A stretch of DNA of 64,000 nucleotides from Amycolatopsis vastitatis (GCF_002234595.1 NZ_NMUL01000045.1:101830-165829); one strand, 5' to 3'; shown: positions 15,428 to 25,200, numbered from the stretch's first letter. Translations and numbers: made by a program. The notes: a model not told the origin generated them from the letters alone.

Positions 15428-16690
15428 ATGCTGGGCCTTCGCCTGCCCGCGAAACCCGACGTTCAGCGCACCGTCCGGCTGACCTACGGGTTCCAGTTCT
15501 TCTTCGGCCTGCTGCTGTGGGTGCCGATCTTCTACCAGTACCAGAAGCTCGCCGGCCTCTCCGACGGCGAGATCTTCGGCATCCAGAGCATCTACTACAT
15601 CGTGTTCTGCCTGCTGGAGATCCCGACCGGGATGCTCGCCGACCGGTTCGACTACCGCACCTCGCTGACGGCGGGCGCCGGCGTGCTGGTGGTGGCGAAC
15701 CTGGTGCCGGTGGTCCTGGGCGCGTACCCCGGGTTCCTGGTGCATTTCGTGCTGATCGCCCTGGCCCGCTCGCTGGTGTCCGGCGCGCAGAGCGCGTACC
15801 TGTACGAGTACCTGCACGCTTCCGGTTCCGGCGAACACTACCTTCGCGTGGAAGGCGTCGGCCGCGCGTACAGCCTGATCGGCAAGATCGTGTTCTGGCC
15901 GGTGATCGGTCTGCTGATGACGTGGAACCTCCCTTCCCCGTACTGGCTGACGGCGATCAACGCGGGCATCGCGCTCCTGTTCGCGCTGAAGCTCCCGCCG
16001 ATCCCCGGCGGCCGCCGGACGACCGGCAAGACGGCGTCGATGCTCGCGGGAGTCGGCGGCGCGCTGTCGGCGCTGCGCTCGTCCCGGTGGCTGGCGTTGC
16101 TGATGGTGCAGGGCATCGCGATGTTCACGCTGGTCCGGATCTGCCAGGTGAACCTGTTCCAGCCGATCCTGGAGTCGAAGTCGCTCTCGGTGAACTGGTA
16201 CGGCGCGGTGCTGGCCGCGATGACGGTCTTCGAAGCGCTGGGCGCGGCCCGTCCCCACCGGCTCCGCCGCGCGATCGGCCCGGTGGGCTCGGTGTTCACG
16301 CTGACGATCGTGATGGCGCTGTGCCTCGGTTTCGTCGTACCGGCCGGCTCCTTCCCGGCGGTGGTCCTGTTGTGCGTCTTCGCCGTGGCGACGGGTATCG
16401 CGTTCCCGGTCCAGAAACAGCTGCTGAACGATTCGATCCCGGACTCCCGGTACCGCGCGACCCTGCTGTCGATGGAGTCCATTGTGGACCGCGCGGTGTG
16501 CGCGCTGGTCGCGGTGGCACTGGGCGCGTCCCTGGCCGCCGGACAGCTGAACGAGTTCCTGGTCCTGACGGCCGTGGTGACGTGCGTCGCGATGGGGTTG
16601 CTGGCGGCGCTGCTGCTGGCGGTCCGCAAGCACCGCTCGGACCGGCGGCGGCCGGTCCGGCGGGAGCCGGTGTCCGCCACCTCCCCCTGA
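15428..16690 (+). CDS. MFS transporter
   Basis: 420 residues, ATG 15428 with GGGAGA nine bases upstream. About twelve hydrophobic segments can be counted. Between TM2 and TM3 is the MFS signature-like EIPTGMLADRFDYRTSL (G-x3-D-R-x-DYR). The C-terminal tail is basic (KHRSDRRRPVRRE). It is probably an exporter driven by proton motive force. Only 20 bases separate it from the dikinase-like gene, so they form an operon; the cargo is unknown. It converges on recX with 27 bases between stops. Confidence 0.88.
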   Translation: MLGLRLPAKPDVQRTVRLTYGFQFFFGLLLWVPIFYQYQKLAGLSDGEIFGIQSIYYIVFCLLEIPTGMLADRFDYRTSLTAGAGVLVVANLVPVVLGAYPGFLVHFVLIALARSLVSGAQSAYLYEYLHASGSGEHYLRVEGVGRAYSLIGKIVFWPVIGLLMTWNLPSPYWLTAINAGIALLFALKLPPIPGGRRTTGKTASMLAGVGGALSALRSSRWLALLMVQGIAMFTLVRICQVNLFQPILESKSLSVNWYGAVLAAMTVFEALGAARPHRLRRAIGPVGSVFTLTIVMALCLGFVVPAGSFPAVVLLCVFAVATGIAFPVQKQLLNDSIPDSRYRATLLSMESIVDRAVCALVAVALGASLAAGQLNEFLVLTAVVTCVAMGLLAALLLAVRKHRSDRRRPVRREPVSATSP

Positions 16691-16717
16691 ACCGGGTGGT
16701 GCCCGGCGGTCCGGCCG

Positions 16718-17263
16718 TCAGTCGATGACGGCGTCGTCGAGCAGGGTGGACTCCGCGCCGTACGCGCGGAGTTCCTCCCTGATCACCGTGTACGCCAGCC
16801 CCTGCGGGTAGCCCTTGCGCGCCAGGAACCCGAGCAGCCGCCGCAACGCCGTCTGCTCGTCGACGTTGCCCAGTGAGCCGAGGCGCTTGCGGACCAGTTC
16901 CCTGGCCATCTGCTCCTCGGACTCGCGGTCGACCTCTTCCGCCGCCTGCGCGGCGACCTCGCCGTCGACGCCCTTGCGCCGCAGCTCGGCCACCAGTGCC
17001 GTGCGGGAGAGCCCCTGGTTCGCGTGGCGGGACTTCACCCACAGCTGGGCGAATTCCTCGTCGTTCACCAGCCCCGCCCGGTCGAGCTTGCCGAGCAGGG
17101 TCTCGCAGGTCTCTTCGTCGAACCCCTTGCGGTGCAACGTCTGCCGCAGCTCCTCCTGGGTACGCGGCCGAGCGGCCAGGAGATCGAAGCAGATCTCCTT
17201 GGCCTTCTTGTACCGCTCCTCGGGAGGCAACTCGGCGGGCGGCACCTTGGGCGCCCTCGCCAC
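16718..17263 (-). CDS. recX: RecX, modulator of RecA
   Basis: 181 residues. The start is GTG 17263: AGGAG (17276-17272) lies eight bases upstream, whereas the next GTG upstream (17272) overlaps that SD and cannot be used. RecX binds RecA filaments and limits recombinase activity. Three-helix tandem repeats are visible: ICFDLLAARPRTQEELRQTL, LDRAGLVNDEEFAQLWVKSR and LRRLLGFLARKGYPQGLAY. It follows recA on the same strand after 225 bases that contain two hairpins, which may lower recX expression relative to recA. Confidence 0.95.
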   Translation of the reverse strand: MARAPKVPPAELPPEERYKKAKEICFDLLAARPRTQEELRQTLHRKGFDEETCETLLGKLDRAGLVNDEEFAQLWVKSRHANQGLSRTALVAELRRKGVDGEVAAQAAEEVDRESEEQMARELVRKRLGSLGNVDEQTALRRLLGFLARKGYPQGLAYTVIREELRAYGAESTLLDDAVID

Positions 17264-17360
17264 CTGGATCACTCCTCGTTCTTCACAACCAAAACCCCAC
17301 ATCCCCAAACCGCACGCCACAAAGCCGCACGTCAAGGCCCAACGCAACCACGGCGGGGGT

Positions 17361-17406
17361 CCAGGGGGCTCGCCCCCTGGCGGGGGTCCGGGGGTTCGAC
17401 CCCCGG
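17361..17406. repeat. Tandem GC-rich hairpins between recA and recX
   Basis: CCAGGGGGC-TC-GCCCCCTGG (17361-17380) is followed by CGGGGGT and then CCGGGGGT-TCG-ACCCCCGG (17388-17406). The pair looks like a dispersed intergenic element of the REP type and could also attenuate transcription from recA into recX. Confidence 0.55.
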
Positions 17407-17488
17407 AGGACACGGCGAAGGGATAGGGGCAAGCGCACTCCGCGAGCACACCTCACCCAATCCCGCAGCCCTTCCCCCTCCGAACGGA

Positions 17489-18535
17489 TCAGAAGTCGAC
17501 CGGCGCCGGGACGGGTTCGACGGCGTCCGCGTCGAGCTGCGGGCCGATGCCGAGCTTCTCCTTGATCCGCTTCTCGATCTCGTTGGCGATGTCCGGGTTG
17601 TCGCGCATGAACTTCCGCGCGTTCTCCTTGCCCTGGCCGAGCTGGTCGCCCTCGTAGGTGTACCAGGCACCGGACTTGCGCAGGATGCCCTGGTCGACCC
17701 CCATGTCGATGAGCGAACCCTCGCGGGAGATGCCGTGGCCGTACAGGATGTCGAACTCGGCCTGCTTGAAGGGCGGGGCCATCTTGTTCTTGACGACCTT
17801 GACGCGGGTGCGGTTGCCGACCGCTTCGCCGCCGTCCTTCATCGTCTCGATGCGGCGCACGTCCAGGCGGACCGACGCGTAGAACTTCAGCGCCTTGCCA
17901 CCGGTGGTGGTCTCCGGGGAGCCGAACATGACGCCGATCTTCTCGCGCAGCTGGTTGATGAAGATCGCGGTGGTGCCGGAGTTGTTCATCGCACCGGTCA
18001 TCTTGCGCAGCGCCTGGCTCATCAGCCGGGCCTGGAGGCCGACGTGCGAGTCACCCATCTCGCCCTCGATCTCGGCGCGGGGCACGAGCGCGGCCACGGA
18101 GTCGATGACCAGGATGTCGAGCGCGCCGGAGCGGACCAGCATGTCCGCGATCTCCAGGGCCTGCTCACCGGTGTCCGGCTGGGAGACGAGCAGCGCGTCG
18201 GTGTCGACGCCGAGCTTCTTGGCGTAGTCCGGGTCCAGCGCGTGCTCCGCGTCGATGAACGCCGCGATGCCGCCGTTGCGCTGCGCGTTCGCCACCGCGT
18301 GCAGGGCGACCGTGGTCTTACCGGAGGATTCCGGCCCGTAGACCTCGATGACCCGGCCGCGGGGCAGGCCGCCGATACCGAGCGCGACGTCGAGGGCGAT
18401 CGAGCCGGTGGGGATCACGGCGATGGGCGGCCGGGTGTCCTCGCCGAGGCGCATCACCGAGCCCTTGCCGTACTGCTTGTCGATCTGCGCGAGCGCGAGC
18501 TCGAGCGCCTTGTCCTTGTCGGGTGCTGCAGGCAT
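17489..18535 (-). CDS. recA: RecA recombinase
   Basis: 348 residues, ATG 18535, no intein. It forms filaments on single-stranded DNA, drives strand exchange and triggers LexA self-cleavage. Walker A is GPESSGKT (residues 67-74); the Walker B/L1 region reads LDILVIDSVAALVPRAEIEG and L2 FINQLREKIGVMFGSPETTTGG. The C-terminal tail is acidic. The upstream region has both a LexA box and a RecA-NDp promoter, the same dual arrangement known for mycobacterial recA. recX lies downstream and the DUF3046 gene upstream, the usual actinobacterial order. Confidence 0.99.
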   Translation of the reverse strand: MPAAPDKDKALELALAQIDKQYGKGSVMRLGEDTRPPIAVIPTGSIALDVALGIGGLPRGRVIEVYGPESSGKTTVALHAVANAQRNGGIAAFIDAEHALDPDYAKKLGVDTDALLVSQPDTGEQALEIADMLVRSGALDILVIDSVAALVPRAEIEGEMGDSHVGLQARLMSQALRKMTGAMNNSGTTAIFINQLREKIGVMFGSPETTTGGKALKFYASVRLDVRRIETMKDGGEAVGNRTRVKVVKNKMAPPFKQAEFDILYGHGISREGSLIDMGVDQGILRKSGAWYTYEGDQLGQGKENARKFMRDNPDIANEIEKRIKEKLGIGPQLDADAVEPVPAPVDF

Positions 18536-18604
18536 GGAAGTCCACCTCGCTGGTCTGAGCCCCGTCGAGGGCTCTCTGTGTCGGTTCTTCAGCTGTCCGG
18601 TCCG

Positions 18605-18627
18605 ACGCTAGCGGCGGGGACCGACAA
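18605..18627 (-). promoter_or_regulatory. RecA-NDp (PafBC-type) promoter of recA
   Basis: On the minus strand: TTGTCGGTC, eight bases, TAGCGT, about 70 bases before the recA start. It matches tTGTCRgtg-N8-TAgcnT, the LexA-independent DNA-damage promoter of actinobacterial recA genes (P1 in M. tuberculosis). Confidence 0.85.
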
Positions 18628-18684
18628 TTCCAGGCGCGGCGCCCAATCTGTGGATCGCTGGACCCGATGTGGACAACACCTTAG

Positions 18685-18700
18685 ACGAACACCTGTTCGA
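18685..18700 (-). promoter_or_regulatory. LexA (SOS) box of recA
   Basis: ACGAACACCTGTTCGA differs from the actinobacterial consensus TCGAAC-N4-GTTCGA only at the first base. It lies upstream of the RecA-NDp promoter, like the LexA-controlled P2 of mycobacterial recA. Confidence 0.88.
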
Positions 18701-18772
18701 GGTCGGCGGCGACACACCCTTGCGCTAGGATTTTCGCCCGCCCGGGTCAGGACCCCTCGGTGTTCACCCAGG

Positions 18773-18967
18773 TCAGCGCCGTTCGGCCGGGATGTCGAAG
18801 GCGTCGCAGACCTCGCGCCAGACCTCCTTCGCCGGAATTCCCGCGGTCAGCGCCTGGTCGACGGTGCGCCCGCCGAGCCCGCTGAGGACGTGGTCCCTGG
18901 CCAGCACCTGAGCCCGCCCCGAGCCGAACTCGTCGGCCATCAGCCGCCGGAAAACCGTGATCCGCAT
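18773..18967 (-). CDS. DUF3046 protein
   Basis: 64 residues from ATG 18967 (an in-frame GTG at 18976 is less likely because family members begin MRxTxFW/R). The sequence MRITVFRRLMADEFG...VLARDHVLSGLGGRTVDQAL matches DUF3046, a small actinobacterial family conserved directly upstream of recA (Rv2738c in M. tuberculosis). Function unknown. It is transcribed toward recA with about 240 bases between, which contain the recA promoters. Confidence 0.9.
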   Translation of the reverse strand: MRITVFRRLMADEFGSGRAQVLARDHVLSGLGGRTVDQALTAGIPAKEVWREVCDAFDIPAERR

Positions 18968-19006
18968 CGAACCCACTCTAACCGGAGGGCGCGAACGGAC
19001 CGTTCG

Positions 19007-20842
19007 CTACTCCCCGGGCTGGACGCTCTGCTCGAAGTAGTCGGCCAGCGTGCCCGGCGTCGTCGCCTGGGCCTGGTCGCTCGTGTTCAGCTGGTAGATG
19101 AACCCGGCCAGGGGCCGGTCCGACACGGTGAACACGAGCACCGCCGACGTCTTGCCCGCGGCCGAGGAGTAGTGCCCCTTGAGCCCGTTGCCGCCCCAGT
19201 CGGCCTCGGTGCGGTCGCCGCCCGCCGAAGCGAGCAGGCCGTCGGTGTACTGCTTGAGCGTGGCGGCGTCGTCGCCGTGGACGTAGGTCACCTGGGTGCC
19301 CGCCCGGCCCGGCGCGGAGCAGGTCGAGGACACCCCGATCTGCTGCGCCGGCGCCGCCGGGCCGTTGCCCATGCCCGGCTTGCAGTCGCCGGTGTCGGCG
19401 ATCTTCCCGGCGAGCTGGCGCAGGCAGCCGGTGAAACCCCGGTCGTCCGCGTGTCCCGGCTTCTTGCACTGCTCCGCGGTGTAGGTGGTCACCGAGGACG
19501 ACGACGTGAGGAAGAACGTCAGCCCCGCCGCGAGCACCACGACGACTGCCGCCGCGATCCCGATGACCAGCTTCTTCTTCCCGCCGGGCTTCGGCTTCGG
19601 CTCGCCCTGGTCGGGCGGCGAGTACGTGGGGAAGTTCGATGGCGCGGACTGCGGGCCGCCGGGCGGGAAGTTCCCGTAGTACTGCCGTGGAGGAGGCGGC
19701 GCGTACTGCGGACGGCGCGGTGGAGCACCCGCGGCCACGGCCCCCTCGACGTTCTGGGTGCGCATCGACAGCCCGTCGCGGGCGACGTGCTGCGCGCCGA
19801 GCGCGACCGCGGTCTCCGGCTGGTCGAGGCTGCCCGGCACGACACCGAGCTTCTCCGCGATCATCGTGCCGACCAGCGGCAGCCTGCTCGACCCGCCGAC
19901 GAGGTAGATGCCGGCCAGCCGGTCCGGGGTCAGCCCCGACGACCGCAGCGTCCGCGACAGCAGCTCGACGCTGCGCAGCATCGCCGGCCGGACCAGGCCC
20001 TCCAGCTCGCCGCGGGTGACGAGGACGTCCTTGAACGGCTCGGGCATCGGCACCTCGGTCTGCGGGTGCCGCGACAGTGCCTCCTTGGCCGCCTTGACGT
20101 CCTCCTGCAGCGCGCGCCGGGTGCGCCGGTCGGCGGTGGACTCGGGCCGCAGCAGCCGCTGCCAGCGCTGCGGGTCGGAGTGCGAGACCTCGCGCCCGAC
20201 GTGCACCATCAGCGCCTGGTCGACGTCGAGGCCGCCGAGGTCGGGCAGGCCGTCCTCGGCGAGCACCGTGAACCCGTTCTGCGTGGCGCCGACGACGGCG
20301 ACGTCGAAGGTGCCCGCGCCGAGGTCGTAGACGGCGAGCGCCTGGCCCGGGGCCAGGGACTTGCCGGGGAACGACGCGAAGTGCGCCGCCGCCGCGACCG
20401 GTTCGGGCACCAGCAGGATGTTCGGGCCCATCCCGGCGAGCCGGGCGGCGGACATCAGGACGTTGCGCCGGGTCTGGCCCCACTGCGCGGGGTGGGTCAG
20501 CCGGACTTCGTCGGGCTGTTCGCCGCCGAGCTGGCGGGTGGTCTCTTCGAGCACGCGGCGCAGGATGGCGGCGAGCGCGTCGGCCACCGGGACGACGTCG
20601 GTGCCCAGCAGCAGGGTCTGCTCGTCGATGCGGCGCTTGGGGTTCGGTTCGAAGCGCGTGGGGTCGAGGCGGGCGCGGCGCTCGGCGTCGCGGCCGACCA
20701 TGATCGTGCCCTCTTCGGTGGCGAACACCGCCGACGGCATGTTGGCCGAGCCGTCCACCTCGACGACCCGGGGCGGCCTGCCGTGCGCCGAAAGCACCGC
20801 GACGGTGTTGGACGTCCCCAGGTCCACCGACAGGATCCGCAC
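19007..20842 (-). CDS. Hsp70-like ATPase with C-terminal membrane anchor and external domain
   Basis: 611 residues. GTG 20842 is preceded by GGGGAG at good spacing and begins directly with the first phosphate loop (RILSVDLGTSNTVAVL). Further actin-fold blocks are VPEPVAAAAHFA, VYDLGAGTFDVAVV and IYLVGGSSRLPLVGTMI, so the DnaK-type nucleotide domain (about residues 1-370) is complete. The DnaK substrate domain is absent. Instead come a Pro/Gln-rich linker (about 390-430), a KKK-flanked TM helix (about 440-465), and a Cys-containing domain of about 140 residues outside (EQCKKPG, FTGCLRQ, GDCKPG, STCSAP). Such proteins are frequent in actinomycetes; the role is unknown, perhaps envelope sensing. 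Confidence 0.88.
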   Translation of the reverse strand: MRILSVDLGTSNTVAVLSAHGRPPRVVEVDGSANMPSAVFATEEGTIMVGRDAERRARLDPTRFEPNPKRRIDEQTLLLGTDVVPVADALAAILRRVLEETTRQLGGEQPDEVRLTHPAQWGQTRRNVLMSAARLAGMGPNILLVPEPVAAAAHFASFPGKSLAPGQALAVYDLGAGTFDVAVVGATQNGFTVLAEDGLPDLGGLDVDQALMVHVGREVSHSDPQRWQRLLRPESTADRRTRRALQEDVKAAKEALSRHPQTEVPMPEPFKDVLVTRGELEGLVRPAMLRSVELLSRTLRSSGLTPDRLAGIYLVGGSSRLPLVGTMIAEKLGVVPGSLDQPETAVALGAQHVARDGLSMRTQNVEGAVAAGAPPRRPQYAPPPPRQYYGNFPPGGPQSAPSNFPTYSPPDQGEPKPKPGGKKKLVIGIAAAVVVVLAAGLTFFLTSSSSVTTYTAEQCKKPGHADDRGFTGCLRQLAGKIADTGDCKPGMGNGPAAPAQQIGVSSTCSAPGRAGTQVTYVHGDDAATLKQYTDGLLASAGGDRTEADWGGNGLKGHYSSAAGKTSAVLVFTVSDRPLAGFIYQLNTSDQAQATTPGTLADYFEQSVQPGE

Positions 20843-21034
20843 TGAACTCCCCTTCACGAACACACGCCCCGACGGCGTTCGCCGTGATGCTGCCATGCGC
20901 GTGGTGACCGTGCGTGCGGACCCGCGAAAGTCACAGTCCGATCACCCCGGTCGCGCGGAAAACGATCGACACCGCGCCGATCTGGGTACCCCGCACATCC
21001 GAGCAGGCAGTCCCCGCCACGGAAGGAAGAGCCC

Positions 21035-22060
21035 TTGAGCGACCTCCCCATCCTCGCCGTCACCCTCGGCGACCCCGCGGGCATCGGCCCGGAGATCACC
21101 CTGAAGACCCTCGCCGAGCCCGAATCGCTCCAGCTGGCGCGGGGGATCGCGGTGGGCGACGCCATCGTGCTGGAACGCCTGGTCCGGCACCTGGGCCTGC
21201 ACCTGGAGGTCAACCCGGTCGCGACGGTCGCCGACGCGCGCTTCACCACCGGCGTGATCGACGTGCTCAACCTCGGCGTGGTCACCGAAGACCTGCCGTG
21301 GGGCGAGGTGAACGCGACCGCGGGCGCCGCGGCGGTCGGGGCGATCGAGGTCGCGACCCGGATCGCGCTGGCCGGCGAGGTCGACGCGATCGTGACCGGG
21401 CCGATCAGCAAGGAGGCCATCCGGGCGGCGGGCTCCCGGCACCTCGGGCAAACCGAAATGCTCGGCGAGCTGACCGGGTCGACCCGGTTCACCACGATGT
21501 CCTGGGTGTCCGGGCTGAAGATCTTCTTCGCCACCCGCCACCTTTCGCTGCGCGAGGCGCTCGACCGGATCACCCGGGAGAACATCGAGCACGCCATCCG
21601 CGAGGCGTACACCGCGCTGGAGGTCTTCGGCACGGAGAAACCGAGGCTGGCGGTGGCGGCGCTGAACCCGCACGGCGGGGAGAACGGCGAGTTCGGCGAG
21701 GAGGAGATCGTCGCGATCGCCCCCGCGGTGGCCGCCGCCCGTGCCGCCGGGCTGGACGTGGTCGGCCCGATCCCTGCGGATTCCGTGTTCCACCTGGGGA
21801 TCCAGGGCCGGTTCGACGGTGTGCTCTCGCTCTACCACGACCAGGGGCACATCGCGTCGAAGACGTACGACTTCGACGGCACGGTGTCGGTCACGGTCGG
21901 CCTGCCGATCCTGCACACGTCGGTCGACCACGACACGGCGTTCGACATCGCCGGCACCGGCCGGGCCCCGCACAGCACCATGCAGGCTGCGTTCAAGGCC
22001 GCCGCGACCCTGGCGCCGTTCGCCCGCAGGCTGCCGGTCGTCTACCCACCGGGCCGGTGA
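21035..22060 (+). CDS. pdxA: PdxA-family 4-phosphohydroxythreonine dehydrogenase
   Basis: 341 residues, starting at TTG 21035 with GGAAGGA upstream (MSDLPILAVTLGDPAGIGPE is a standard PdxA start). Visible family blocks: LGDPAGIGPEI, the metal His in RHLGQTEML, LNPHGGENG and LSLYHDQGHI, and DHDTAFDIAGTG. Classical PdxA makes 3-amino-1-hydroxyacetone phosphate for pyridoxal phosphate. Actinobacteria usually make PLP by PdxS/PdxT, and many PdxA relatives (PdxA2) oxidise phosphorylated four-carbon sugar acids, but the DUF1537 kinase that accompanies PdxA2 is not next to this gene. The exact substrate is therefore unsettled. Confidence 0.85.
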   Translation: MSDLPILAVTLGDPAGIGPEITLKTLAEPESLQLARGIAVGDAIVLERLVRHLGLHLEVNPVATVADARFTTGVIDVLNLGVVTEDLPWGEVNATAGAAAVGAIEVATRIALAGEVDAIVTGPISKEAIRAAGSRHLGQTEMLGELTGSTRFTTMSWVSGLKIFFATRHLSLREALDRITRENIEHAIREAYTALEVFGTEKPRLAVAALNPHGGENGEFGEEEIVAIAPAVAAARAAGLDVVGPIPADSVFHLGIQGRFDGVLSLYHDQGHIASKTYDFDGTVSVTVGLPILHTSVDHDTAFDIAGTGRAPHSTMQAAFKAAATLAPFARRLPVVYPPGR

Positions 22061-22241
22061 CGACCCGGCTCGCGCAGGTGCGGCGCATCTCACCCGATCG
22101 GGTGGGGCCCCGGGGCGGACCGTGCCGTCGATTCCCGGCTGGACCAGGCGCTTCGTTCGTGCTGGACGCCGTCGGCGCTCGACGTCCGGGGCACGTCGTT
22201 CGCCGAGAGCGGAGGCCTGCTGCTCGCCGGTCCGCCGGAAA

Positions 22242-22264
22242 CTGTCGGTGGTGCCGCGCATCAT
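22242..22264 (+). promoter_or_regulatory. Possible RecA-NDp-type promoter of lhr
   Basis: CTGTCGGTG (22242-22250), eight bases, CATCAT (22259-22264). The upstream half is a near-perfect match to tTGTCRgtg; the -10 keeps only A2, C4 and T6 of TAgcnT. Seven bases later is the in-frame GTG 22272, which would be a leaderless start. Confidence 0.4.
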
Positions 22265-25200
22265 GGACGACGTGGCAGCTGACGTTCTCGACCTCTTCTC
22301 CCCCGCGACCCGGGACTGGTTCGCGGGGGCCTTCGCCGCGCCCACCGCGGCGCAGGAAGGGGCCTGGCGGGCCGCGCACGCGGGCGAGCACGCCCTCGTC
22401 GTCGCGCCGACCGGGTCCGGCAAGACGCTGTCCGCGTTCCTCTGGGCGCTGGACAGGCTCTCGGTGGAGCCGCCACCGGCGGAAGCGACGAAACGCTGCC
22501 GCATCCTCTACGTCTCGCCGCTGAAGGCCCTGGCGGTCGACGTCCAGCGGAACCTGCGCGCCCCGCTCGCCGGGATTTCGCAGGCCACCCGGCGGCTCGG
22601 GCTGCCGGTGCCGCAGATCGAGGTCGGCATGCGCACCGGCGACACCACCGCGGCCGAGCGCCGCACGTTCGGCAAGACCCCGCCGGACGTGCTGGTCACG
22701 ACCCCGGAATCGCTGTTCCTCATCCTCACGTCGTCGGCGCGGGAGTCGCTGCGCGGCGTCGAGACCGTGATCGTCGACGAGGTGCACGCGGTCGCCGGCG
22801 GCAAGCGCGGGGCACATCTCGCGCTCTCCCTCGAGCGGCTGGACGCGCTGCTGGCGAAGCCGGCGCAGCGGATCGGCCTGTCGGCGACGGTCCGCCCGAT
22901 CGACGAGGTGAGCGCGTTCCTGGCCGGCGGCCGTCCGGTGCGCGTGGTCCAGCCGAAGCTGGCGAAGACCATCGAGGTCCGCGTCGAAGTCCCGGTCGAA
23001 GACATGAGCAACCTCGACGCGCCCCGCGGCGGCCCGGCGCCGAGCCCGCTCGACGCGCTGGAGTCGCTGGAGTCGCTGACCGAGGCGTTCCCGCCCGGGA
23101 ACATCGCGCCGGGCGGCCTGGGCACGCTCGAGGAGATGGCGGGCAACCCGGTGCAGCGGCCGTCGATCTGGCCGGCGGTCGAAGAGCGGGTGCTGAGCCT
23201 GATCCGCGCCCACCGCTCGACGATCGTCTTCGCCAACTCGCGCCGGCTGACCGAGCGGCTCACCGCCCGGCTCAACGAGCTGGCCGCCGAGCAGACGGAG
23301 CTCACGCCCGCCGACGCGTTCCCCGCCGAAGCCGTCGGGCAGTCCGGGGTGAGCACCGGCGCGCCGCCGGTGATCGCGCGGGCGCACCACGGGTCGATGT
23401 CGCGGGAGCAGCGCACCCACGTCGAAGAGTCGCTGAAGTCCGGGCAGCTGCCGTGCGTGGTGGCGACGTCGTCGCTGGAGCTGGGCATCGACATGGGCGC
23501 GGTCGACCTCGTGGTGCAGATCGAGGCACCGCCGACGGTGGCGTCCGGGCTGCAGCGGGTCGGCCGGGCCGGGCACCAGGTCGGCGCGGTGTCCTCGGGG
23601 GTGATGTTCCCCAAGTTCCGCGGTGACCTCGTCTCGTGCGCGGTGGTCGCGGAGCGGATGGCGACCGGCGCGATCGAGGCGGTCCGCTACCCGCGCAACC
23701 CCCTGGACGTCCTGGCGCAGCACGTCGTGGCCATGGTCGCGCTCGAACCGTGGACGGTGCCGGACCTGGCGTCGCTGGTCAGGCGGGCGGCGCCGTTCGC
23801 CGCGCTGCCCGACGACGCGCTGCACGCGGTGCTCGACATGCTCGCGGGCCGGTACCCGAGCGAGGAGTTCGGCGAGCTGCGGGCGCGGATCACCTGGGAC
23901 CGCATCAGCGGCGAGCTGCGCGGGCGGCCGGGCGCGCAGCGGCTGGCGGTGACCTCGGGCGGCACGATCCCGGACCGCGGGCTGTTCACTGTGATGACCC
24001 CGGGCTCGGACGACAAGCCCGGCTCGCGCGTCGGCGAGTTCGACGAAGAGATGGTGTACGAATCGCGCGTCGGCGACACCATCCTGCTCGGCACGTCGTC
24101 GTGGCGGATCACCGACATCACGCACGACCGCGTCATCGTGGTGCCCGCGCCGGGCGAGCCGGCGCGGATGCCGTTCTGGAAGGGCGACGCGCCGGGCCGT
24201 CCGCTGGAGCTCGGCCGGGCGCTGGGCAAGTTCGTCCGCGAACTGTCCACATCGGACGATCAGAAAGCCAGGGAACGGGCCGAGGCGGCGGGGCTGGACG
24301 AGCGGGCCTGCGACAACCTGCTCAACTACCTGGCCGAGCAGAAGTCCGCCACCCGGCACGTGCCGAACGACCGGACGATCCTGCTGGAGCGCTACCGGGA
24401 CGAGCTCGGCGACTGGCGGATCGTCGTGCACTCGCCGTTCGGCGCGCAGGTGAACGCGCCGTGGGCCCTCGCGATCGCCGCGCGGCTGCGCGAAAACCGC
24501 GGGGTCGACGCCCAGGTGGCGCACTCCGACGACGGCATCGTCCTGCGCCTGCCGGACGCGCTGGACGCCGAGGGCGCCGACGTCACCATCGGCGCCGACG
24601 ACGTGCTGCTCGATCCCGAAGAGGTCGAGCAGCTGATCGTCGCCGAGGTGGGTGGCTCGGCCGTGTTCGCCGCAAGGTTCCGGGAGTGCGCGGCTCGGTC
24701 GCTGCTGCTGCCGCGAAGGGACCCGCGGCGCCGCACCCCGCTGTGGCAGCAACGGCAGCGCGCGTCGCAGCTGCTGTCGGTCGCGGCGAAGTACGAACGG
24801 TTCCCGGTCGTGCTGGAGGCGATGCGCGAGGTCCTGCAGGACGTCTACGACGTGAGCGGTCTGCGGGAGCTGATGGCCGACGTCCGGGCCCGCAAGGTCC
24901 GGCTCGTGGAGGTCGAGACGCCGGCCGCGTCGCCGTTCGCGCGCAGCCTGCTCTTCGGGTACGTCGGGATGTTCCTGTACGAGACCGACGCGCCGCTGGC
25001 CGAGCGGCGGGCGGCGGCGCTGTCGCTGGATTCGGCGCTGCTGGCCGAACTGCTCGGCACCGAGGCGATCCGCGAACTGCTCGACCCGGAAGCCGTGCGC
25101 GAGGTGGAGCGGTCGCTGCAGCGGCTCGAACCCGACCGGCACGCGCGCTCGGCCGAGGACGCCGCCGACCTGCTGCGGTTCCTCGGCGACCTGACCGTCG

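Noticed and set aside
17388..17406. GGGTTCGACCCC resembling a tRNA T-arm
   Set aside because: No acceptor, D or anticodon arms around it; it is the second hairpin of the recA-recX repeat.
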